Origin: Pelagilacustribacter hypolimneticus
Lineage (GTDB): Bacteria > Pseudomonadota > Alphaproteobacteria > Pelagibacterales > Pelagibacteraceae
Length of the DNA: 8,278 nucleotides
NCBI GenBank assembly: GCA_965235125.1
Contig: CBDDXH010000049.1
Coordinates: 1 to 8,278 of the forward strand
Reading direction: 5' to 3'
The notes under the pieces are model-generated. The model ran no database searches, had not been told where the DNA came from, and worked only from the letters and a program-made list of their open reading frames with translations. Below, piece by piece: positions 1 to 5,157 of this stretch. Within the stretch, counting starts at the first letter, position 1, and every line of letters begins with the position of its first letter. Made by a program: the position numbers and the translations under genes.

Positions 1-947
1 AGCGTCCGAATATAATTATTTTTTTTATATTATTGATATATAAAATTGATATTGTGCATGCCAGAAGCCGTGCTCCAGCTTGGTCCTGCTTATGGGCCTG
101 TTTTTTTTCTGGAAAAAAATTTGTAACTACTTTTCATGGTACCTATAATTTTTCAGGTAAATTAAAGCAATTTTATAATAGTATTATGGTCCGATCAAAA
201 ATAATTATTGCGGGCTCAAATTTTATTTTTAATCATATTAATGAAAATTATCAAAAATATTTGAACCTAAAAAAGCAAAAATTAATAGTAATTTTTAGAG
301 GAATTAATTTAGAATATTTTAATAAAAAGAATATATTAGAAAAAAAATTAAATGATCTTGCTTTGGATTGGAAGGTTGATAGAAAAAAATTTATTATTCT
401 CCTTCCAGGGCGCTTAACAAGGTGGAAGGGACAAGAAAATTTTATTGAAGCATTAAATTTACTTTCTGAGGAATATAATATTGAAAATTTTCTTGCAATT
501 ATTTTAGGCTCCAATCAAGGCAGAGAAGTTTATTCTAAAAAACTCTCACTTTTAGTTGAAAGGTATAGACTTGGAAAAAAAATAACTTTTATTGAACATT
601 GTAAGGAAATGCCACTTGCCTATGCATTAAGTAATCTTGTTGTATCAAGTTCTATTGAACCTGAGGCTTTTGGTCGAGTAGCTGTTGAAGCTCAAGCTAT
701 GAATAAGCCAATTGTTGCAAGTGATATTGGAGGGTCTAGAGAAACAGTATTAAATGGTAAATCAGGTTTATTGTATAAATTTAACGATCCAAAAGAATTA
801 GCTAAGGCTATAAATAAAATCATTAAAATGGACAAAGAATTAGTAAGTTTAATGGGAGAAGTTGGAAGAAAAAATGTAGAAACAAAATATAATGTTGACC
901 GAATGTGCCAAACTACCTTTACAGAATACAAGAAACTACTTAAATAA
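1..947 (+). CDS. GT4-family glycosyltransferase, 5'-truncated
   Basis: Probably transfers a sugar from a nucleotide-sugar donor to a cell-surface polysaccharide or lipid; acceptor and sugar cannot be read from sequence. The frame is open from the window edge (first whole codon at base 3, 314 residues visible), so the true start lies upstream. A TTG at 33 is possible, but the residues before it continue the frame and are followed by the conserved N-terminal HARSRAP (residues 19-25, numbered from base 3) and FVTTFHG (40-46), so I treat the gene as partial. The C-terminal Rossmann half has PGRLTRWKG (135-143), the GT4 EX7E motif with Glu221 and Glu229 (bases 663-689), and IGGSRE shortly after, all placed for donor-nucleotide binding. 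This combination is typical of alphaproteobacterial GT4 enzymes often labelled lipopolysaccharide glycosyltransferases. The stop is 8 bases before thrS, suggesting co-transcription. The family is clear, the specific role is not. Confidence 0.88.
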   Translation, partial: RPNIIIFFILLIYKIDIVHARSRAPAWSCLWACFFSGKKFVTTFHGTYNFSGKLKQFYNSIMVRSKIIIAGSNFIFNHINENYQKYLNLKKQKLIVIFRGINLEYFNKKNILEKKLNDLALDWKVDRKKFIILLPGRLTRWKGQENFIEALNLLSEEYNIENFLAIILGSNQGREVYSKKLSLLVERYRLGKKITFIEHCKEMPLAYALSNLVVSSSIEPEAFGRVAVEAQAMNKPIVASDIGGSRETVLNGKSGLLYKFNDPKELAKAINKIIKMDKELVSLMGEVGRKNVETKYNVDRMCQTTFTEYKKLLK

Positions 948-955
948 AGAAAACA

Positions 956-2872
956 ATGCCAAATATTCAACTTTTAGACGGAAAAAAAATATCTTTTGAA
1001 AAATCTATCAATGGGTTTGAGCTTGTAAAACAAATTAGCAAGTCTCTTGAAAAAGAAGCTCTTATTATGTCAGTGAATGGAGAGCTTAAAGATTTAAGTT
1101 TTGAAATTAAAAAAGATTCAAAAATAAAAATTATTACATCTAAAGACAAAGAAGGACTAGAAGTTTTACGTCATGATGCGGCTCATATTCTAGCAATGGC
1201 TGTTCAAGAGTTATATCCGGGTACTCAAGTTACAATTGGTCCAGTAATAGAAAACGGCTTTTATTATGACTTTGCTAGAAAAGAATCATTTACAAAAGAC
1301 GATTTAATTAAAATTGAAAAAAAGATGCAAGAAATCGTAGATAGAGACGATAAAACTTCCAGGCATGTTTGGAAAAGAGAGGATGCAATAAAACATTTTA
1401 AAAAAATAGGTGAAAAATATAAAGCAGAAATTATAGAAAGTATTCCAGCTGGAGAAGAAGTATCAGTTTATAGCCATGGAAATTGGAGTGACTTATGCCG
1501 AGGACCCCATTTATCATCTACAGGAAAAATTGGAAAAGCTTTTAAACTAATAAAAGTTTCTGGCGCTTATTGGAGAGGTGATTCAAAAAATGAAATGTTA
1601 CAAAGAATTTATGGAACATGTTGGACATCGAAAAATGAATTAGAAGAATATCTTCATATGTTAGAAGAAGCAGAAAAAAGAGATCATCGAAAACTTGGAA
1701 AAGAAATGGACCTATTTCATTTTAGAGAAGAAAGTCCAGGCGCTGTATTCTGGCATGAAAAAGGTTGGGCACTTTTTCAAAGATTAATTGAATTTATGAG
1801 AATGAAACAAAGATTAGCTGGCTATAAAGAGATTAATACACCTGAATTATTAGATAGAAGTTTGTGGGAAAAGTCGGGTCACTGGGAAAAATTTAGTGAA
1901 CATATGTACACATCAGAGACACCCGATAAAAAAATTTTTGCTATTAAACCCATGAACTGTCCAGGTTGTGTTCAAATTTTTAATCAAGGTTTAAAAAGTT
2001 ACCGTGATTTACCTCTCAAATTATCTGAATTTGGTAAAGTTCATCGTTATGAACCCTCAGGAGCATTGCACGGGCTTTTAAGAGTTAGAGCCTTTACACA
2101 GGATGATGCTCACATTTTTTGTACCGAAGATCAAATTACTGCAGAGACATTAAGTGTAACAAATTTAATTTTGAAAATTTATAAAGATTTAGGTTTTGAA
2201 AATGTTATATTAAAATATTCTGATAGACCTAAAAAAAGAGTTGGAGACGACAAAATTTGGGATAAATCAGAGTCAGCTTTGCTATCTGCTATAAAACTTT
2301 CAAAATTAGAGTACTCAATTAATAAAGGCGAAGGGGCTTTTTATGGTCCTAAAATCGAATTTGTATTAAGGGATGCTATAGGCAGAGATTGGCAATGTGG
2401 AACTTTACAAGTTGACCTAAATTTACCAGGCAGATTAGGAGCTACCTATGTTGATAAAGATGGCAGCAAAAAAACACCAGTAATGTTACATAGGGCTTTA
2501 TTTGGTTCTCTTGAAAGATTTATAGGAATTTTAATTGAAAATTATGCTGGCAAATTACCTTTTTGGTTATCTCCCAACCAAGTTGTAATTTTACCAATCG
2601 CGGAGGAAAACAATGATTATATTAAAAACTTATTTGAAGATCTGTTTAAAGAGGGTATAAAATGTGAAGTGGATTTAAGAAATCAAAAAATTAATTATAA
2701 AATTAGAGAACATTCTCTAGCTAAGGTTCCTATGATCTTAGTTTGTGGCAAAAAAGAAGTTGCAGAAGAAACTGTAACAGTTCGAAAACTTGGTTCTGAA
2801 AAACAAGAAACTTTTAAAAGAGATGAGCTGATTAAAAATATTCTTGCTGCAAATAAACTTCCTTTAAATTAA
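956..2872 (+). CDS. thrS: Threonyl-tRNA synthetase (ThrRS)
   Basis: Cytoplasmic class II enzyme that joins L-threonine to tRNA-Thr using ATP and hydrolyses mischarged Ser-tRNA-Thr. At 638 residues it is full length (E. coli has 642). Order of domains: TGS (about 1-61); editing domain with His73/His77 (HDAAH) and Cys181/His185 (CRGPH); catalytic core (about 245-535); anticodon-binding domain (about 540-635). The three zinc ligands that recognise threonine are present: Cys335 in MNCPG, His386 in DDAHIF and His512 in MLHRA. His309 in SGHW, known as catalytically important in E. coli, sits at the same number. Motif 2 (VHRYEPSG) and motif 3 (HRALFGSLERF) are intact. Position 338 is Cys (NCPGC), where His is usual. 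The ATG at 956 gives the normal TGS start; upstream is only A-rich with a weak AAAGA. The stop abuts infC with no gap. Confidence 0.98.
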   Translation: MPNIQLLDGKKISFEKSINGFELVKQISKSLEKEALIMSVNGELKDLSFEIKKDSKIKIITSKDKEGLEVLRHDAAHILAMAVQELYPGTQVTIGPVIENGFYYDFARKESFTKDDLIKIEKKMQEIVDRDDKTSRHVWKREDAIKHFKKIGEKYKAEIIESIPAGEEVSVYSHGNWSDLCRGPHLSSTGKIGKAFKLIKVSGAYWRGDSKNEMLQRIYGTCWTSKNELEEYLHMLEEAEKRDHRKLGKEMDLFHFREESPGAVFWHEKGWALFQRLIEFMRMKQRLAGYKEINTPELLDRSLWEKSGHWEKFSEHMYTSETPDKKIFAIKPMNCPGCVQIFNQGLKSYRDLPLKLSEFGKVHRYEPSGALHGLLRVRAFTQDDAHIFCTEDQITAETLSVTNLILKIYKDLGFENVILKYSDRPKKRVGDDKIWDKSESALLSAIKLSKLEYSINKGEGAFYGPKIEFVLRDAIGRDWQCGTLQVDLNLPGRLGATYVDKDGSKKTPVMLHRALFGSLERFIGILIENYAGKLPFWLSPNQVVILPIAEENNDYIKNLFEDLFKEGIKCEVDLRNQKINYKIREHSLAKVPMILVCGKKEVAEETVTVRKLGSEKQETFKRDELIKNILAANKLPLN

Positions 2873-3418
2873 GTGTCAAACTTTAAACCTGGTTATTTTC
2901 AAAGAAGAAGTAAGCCACAAGGACCAAAGTCCAATCAGCAAATAAGAGCTATTGATGTTCAGGTTATAGGAAGCGATGGAAATAATTTGGGAACCTTGCC
3001 TTTAAATAAAGCTATAGAAATAGCAAAAGAAGAAGGTCTAGATTTAATTGAAATCTCACCAAATGCAAATCCCCCAGTTTGTAAAATTATGGATATGGGT
3101 AAATATAAATATGATTTACAAAAAAAAGCTAACATTGCAAAAAAGAAACAAAAAGTAGTTGCACTCAAAGAAATTAAATTAAGACCTGGTACCGATGTTC
3201 ACGACTATAATTTTAAAGTAAAAAATGCAAAGAAGTTTTTAGTTAACAAAGATAAAGTTAAATTTACAGTGAAGTTTAAAGGAAGAGAAATGCAGCATAT
3301 CTATCTAGGTAAAGATTTAATGAATAGAGTTATAGAAGACATTAAAGATGTTGGAAAAATAGAGACACATCCAAAATTTGAGGGTAAACAAATGATAATG
3401 ATCATTCAACCCATCTAG
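2873..3418 (+). CDS. infC: Translation initiation factor IF3
   Basis: IF3 binds the 30S subunit, prevents premature 50S joining and helps select the correct initiator tRNA and start codon. The 181 residues are full length: N-terminal domain about 20-88 beginning near NQQIRA, a lysine-rich linker (about 82-95), then the C-terminal 30S-binding domain (KEIKLRP at 99-105, KFKGREMQH at 134-142, PKFEGKQM at 167-174). The start is GTG at 2873, directly after the thrS TAA and in the same frame. No ATG, GTG or TTG follows before the conserved IRA at residue 24, and the TAA blocks any extension, so GTG is the only ordinary start. No Shine-Dalgarno precedes it, which points to reinitiation by ribosomes ending thrS. 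The segment KIMDMGKYKY has Met where Phe or Tyr is usual (D-[FY]-G-K), a mild change. In E. coli infC uses AUU for self-control; GTG here is also a non-AUG start. Confidence 0.96.
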   Translation: MSNFKPGYFQRRSKPQGPKSNQQIRAIDVQVIGSDGNNLGTLPLNKAIEIAKEEGLDLIEISPNANPPVCKIMDMGKYKYDLQKKANIAKKKQKVVALKEIKLRPGTDVHDYNFKVKNAKKFLVNKDKVKFTVKFKGREMQHIYLGKDLMNRVIEDIKDVGKIETHPKFEGKQMIMIIQPI

Positions 3419-3420
3419 TT

Positions 3421-3436
3421 AAGACAATATCGTCTT
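3421..3436 (+). promoter_or_regulatory. Small hairpin in the infC-rpmI gap
   Basis: The 57-base gap (3419-3475) holds a perfect 5-bp stem, AAGAC (3421-3425) with GTCTT (3432-3436), around a 6-base loop. Farther on, AATATTTA occurs twice (3443-3450 and 3469-3476), the second copy running into the rpmI ATG; the AATATT cores could also pair weakly. An AT-rich TATATA-like stretch lies at about 3454-3459, but I find no -35 box at proper spacing. No purine Shine-Dalgarno precedes rpmI; the bases before it are AAAACCCCAATATTT. In E. coli and Bacillus, L20 represses its own operon through leader RNA in this region, so a regulatory leader is plausible. The stem is too small to be sure. Confidence 0.25.
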
Positions 3437-3475
3437 GTAAAGAATATTTAAGTTATATATAAAACCCCAATATTT

Positions 3476-3676
3476 ATGCCTAAATTAAAAACTAAAAGCT
3501 CAGCAAAAAAAAGATTTAGATTTACTGCTTCTGGAAAAGTTAAAAGACCTCAAGCAGGTAAAAGGCATGGAATGATTAAAAGAAGTAATGCTCAAATTAG
3601 AAGACTAAGAGGCACTAAGATAATGTCTGATCCAGATACAAAAATTGTAAAATCATACATGCCTTACAATAGGTAG
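3476..3676 (+). CDS. rpmI: 50S ribosomal protein L35
   Basis: Small, very basic protein of the large ribosomal subunit that binds 23S rRNA. At 66 residues it has the usual length. The family signature is visible at the N terminus (LKTKSSAKKRFRFTASGK, residues 4-21), followed by the conserved KRHGMIKRS block (29-37) and an R/K-rich segment RRLRGT. The ATG at 3476 gives the standard MPKLKTKS start. No Shine-Dalgarno is visible upstream, unusual for a ribosomal protein that must be made in large amounts; coupling from infC across 57 bases seems unlikely, so an unstructured AU-rich initiation region or a separate transcript start is possible. It lies 7 bases before rplT, its usual partner. Confidence 0.97.
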   Translation: MPKLKTKSSAKKRFRFTASGKVKRPQAGKRHGMIKRSNAQIRRLRGTKIMSDPDTKIVKSYMPYNR

Positions 3677-3683
3677 AAAAAAA

Positions 3684-4040
3684 ATGTCTAGAAATAAACG
3701 TGGTGTTGTTAGTAGAGCAAAACATAATAAAGTTTTAAAAAGAGTCAAAGGTCAGTACGGCAGAAGAAAAAATACCATTCGTATTGCCCGTCAGGCTATG
3801 GAAAAAGCCATGCAGTATGCCTATAGAGACAGAAAGACAAAAAAAAGAGAATTTAGATCTTTATGGATACAAAGAATCAATGCTGGAGCCAGAGCAGAAG
3901 GTATGACTTATGCTCAACTTATAAATGGATTAAATAAATCAAAAATTAAATTAGATAGAAAAGTATTAGCTGAATTGGCCTACAATAACCCAGAAGTTTT
4001 TAAAACTATAGTAAAAAAAGCACAATCCTCCCTTAACTAA
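3684..4040 (+). CDS. rplT: 50S ribosomal protein L20
   Basis: L20 binds 23S rRNA early in 50S assembly through a long basic N-terminal extension. In E. coli and Bacillus its globular C-terminal part also binds the operon's mRNA to repress synthesis. The 118 residues match the family length. The N-terminal arm carries KRGVVSRAKHNKVLKRVKGQYGRR-type basic repeats (residues 5-28); the signature KREFRSLWIQRINAGAR is at about 53-69; LDRKVLAELA lies in the C-terminal domain. ATG at 3684 follows a run of As, with AGG at 3671-3673 (inside the rpmI end) as a possible weak ribosome binding site 10 bases upstream. The gene follows rpmI by 7 bases and should be translated with it. Confidence 0.98.
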   Translation: MSRNKRGVVSRAKHNKVLKRVKGQYGRRKNTIRIARQAMEKAMQYAYRDRKTKKREFRSLWIQRINAGARAEGMTYAQLINGLNKSKIKLDRKVLAELAYNNPEVFKTIVKKAQSSLN

Positions 4041-4046
4041 TTAGGG
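4030..4046 (+). terminator. Weak terminator-like hairpin at the end of rplT
   Basis: CCCT (4030-4033) pairs with AGGG (4043-4046) and AA (4035-4036) with TT (4041-4042), leaving T4034 bulged and CTAA as loop. The rplT stop codon is inside the structure. It is followed by TCTTTGATTT, which is U-rich but interrupted. This resembles a weak intrinsic terminator that could lower pheST-lepA expression relative to rplT, but the stem has only three G-C pairs. Because AGGG is also used by the hairpin around the pheS start, the two structures exclude each other. Confidence 0.25.
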
Positions 4047-4089
4047 TCTTTGATTTATCTTATATTAATTAAAGGAATCAAAAAACTCT
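4043..4089 (+). promoter_or_regulatory. Long hairpin enclosing the pheS ribosome binding site
   Basis: The inner stem TTTGATT (4049-4055) pairs perfectly with AATCAAA (4076-4082). The outer stem AGGGT (4043-4047) pairs with ACTCT (4085-4089) using one G-U pair, with a small internal loop (C4048 against A4083-A4084). The 20-base loop holds AAGG of the pheS Shine-Dalgarno, and the stem ends on the base before the pheS ATG. This covers the whole rplT-pheS gap. Folding would tie up the bases between the ribosome binding site and start codon and should affect pheS initiation. That the pairing exists is visible; that it acts as a control element is inference. Confidence 0.35.
4071..4076 (+). promoter_or_regulatory. 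Ribosome binding site of pheS (AAAGGA)
   Basis: AAAGGA is the clearest Shine-Dalgarno-like run in the gap. It lies 13 bases before the ATG at 4090, farther than the usual 5 to 10. The overlapping hairpin 4043-4089 may matter for how it is presented to the ribosome. Confidence 0.5.
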
Positions 4090-5157
4090 ATGAATGATTT
4101 AGATAAAATAAATTCTAGTTTTGAACAAAAAATTAAATCTTTAAAAACTAAAGAAGAATTACAAATTCTAAAAACAGAATTTTTTGGAAAAAGTGGTCAA
4201 ATTACTAATCAATTTAAAAATCTTGGAACGATATCCTCAGACAAAAGAAAAGAATTTGCTTCTTCTTTAAATAAGTTGAAAGATAATTTAACTAGTAAAA
4301 TTGAAAGCAAGTTTTTAGAGCTAGAAACACTTGAAATAAATGAAAAATTAAAAGATCAAAAAGTTGATATAACTTTACCAATCAGACCATTTCAGAATGG
4401 AAAGATTCATCCTGTATCTCAAGTGATTGATGAAATTTCTTCAATATTTTCTGAGTTAGGTTTTTCAGTTGCTGAAGGACCTGATGTTGAAACAGAATAT
4501 AATAATTTTACTGCACTCAATACTCCGGAAGATCATCCAGCTAGAGATACGCATGATACTTTTTATTTAGAAGAAAATAAAAAAATTCTTTTAAGGACTC
4601 ATACTTCACCAGTTCAAATTAGAACAATGATTGATGGCAAGCCTCCATTTAAGATTATTGTACCAGGTCGAACTTATCGTTGTGATAGCGATCAAACACA
4701 TACTCCAATGTTCCATCAATTAGAAGGGTTACATATTGATAAAAATATTACCATGAGTCATTTAAAGGGTTGTTTGGATTATTTTATTAAAGAATTTTTT
4801 GAAGTTAAAAATCTTAAAATGAGATTTAGACCTAGTTATTTTCCATTTACCGAACCTTCTGCAGAGGTTGATATTGGTTACAGGATTGAAAATGGCAGAA
4901 TAGTAATAGGTGAAGGAGACAAATGGTTAGAAATACTTGGCTGCGGGATGGTGCACCCCAATGTTCTTAGAAATGTAAAAGTTGATCCAAATAAATATCA
5001 AGGATTTGCTTTCGGCATGGGAATTGATCGGCTTGTTATGCTTAAATATGGAATTAATGATTTAAGATCTTTTTTTGAGAGTGATTTTCGTTGGTTAAGT
5101 CATTTTGGCTTTGATCCATTAGATGTCCCAACAAACTATAGAGGTCTAAGTAGATGA
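4090..5157 (+). CDS. pheS: Phenylalanyl-tRNA synthetase alpha subunit
   Basis: Catalytic subunit of the (alpha-beta)2 class II enzyme that charges tRNA-Phe with phenylalanine in the cytoplasm. The 355 residues fit the family. An N-terminal coiled-coil arm that contacts tRNA spans about 1-90 (KFLELETLEINEKLKDQK at its end). The catalytic module starts near HPVSQVIDEI (107-116; motif 1). GRTYRCDSDQTHTPMFHQLEG (193-213) is motif 2, FTEPSAEVDI (253-262) lines the active site, and GFAFGMGIDRL (305-315) is motif 3. Ala307 there matches the E. coli residue Ala294 that sets the size of the Phe pocket. The C-terminal LDVPT...GLSR tail is usual in alphaproteobacteria. Start ATG at 4090 gives the normal MNDLDK... 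N terminus; the ATG at 4094 is out of frame. The stop overlaps the pheT start (ATGA), so the subunits are translationally coupled. Confidence 0.98.
   Translation: MNDLDKINSSFEQKIKSLKTKEELQILKTEFFGKSGQITNQFKNLGTISSDKRKEFASSLNKLKDNLTSKIESKFLELETLEINEKLKDQKVDITLPIRPFQNGKIHPVSQVIDEISSIFSELGFSVAEGPDVETEYNNFTALNTPEDHPARDTHDTFYLEENKKILLRTHTSPVQIRTMIDGKPPFKIIVPGRTYRCDSDQTHTPMFHQLEGLHIDKNITMSHLKGCLDYFIKEFFEVKNLKMRFRPSYFPFTEPSAEVDIGYRIENGRIVIGEGDKWLEILGCGMVHPNVLRNVKVDPNKYQGFAFGMGIDRLVMLKYGINDLRSFFESDFRWLSHFGFDPLDVPTNYRGLSR
5141..5144 (+). promoter_or_regulatory. Ribosome binding site of pheT (GAGG)
   Basis: GAGG inside the last codons of pheS lies 9 bases before the pheT ATG at 5154. It is the best-spaced Shine-Dalgarno in the window and supports this start over alternatives downstream. 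Confidence 0.6.

Noticed and set aside
33..35. TTG as the real start of the glycosyltransferase
   Set aside because: The frame is open to the window edge, no ribosome binding site precedes the TTG, and starting here would leave too little of the first Rossmann strand before HARSRAP.
251..970. Two reverse-strand open frames over the glycosyltransferase (251-514 and 692-970)
   Set aside because: Both are antisense shadows of a gene with clear GT4 motifs; no ribosome binding site or family resemblance was seen.
3435..3459. Promoter in the infC-rpmI gap (TTGTAA ... TATATA)
   Set aside because: The boxes are only about 13 bases apart, too short for a sigma-70 promoter, and such words are frequent by chance at this AT content.
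4041..4089. T-box riboswitch controlling pheS
   Set aside because: The gap is far too short for a T-box, the conserved T-box sequence is absent, and the element is not expected in this lineage.
4050..4097. Possible 15-codon leader peptide (TTG to TGA) before pheS, like pheM
   Set aside because: It contains no Phe codons, lacks a ribosome binding site and runs into pheS, so it is not a Phe-sensing attenuator peptide.
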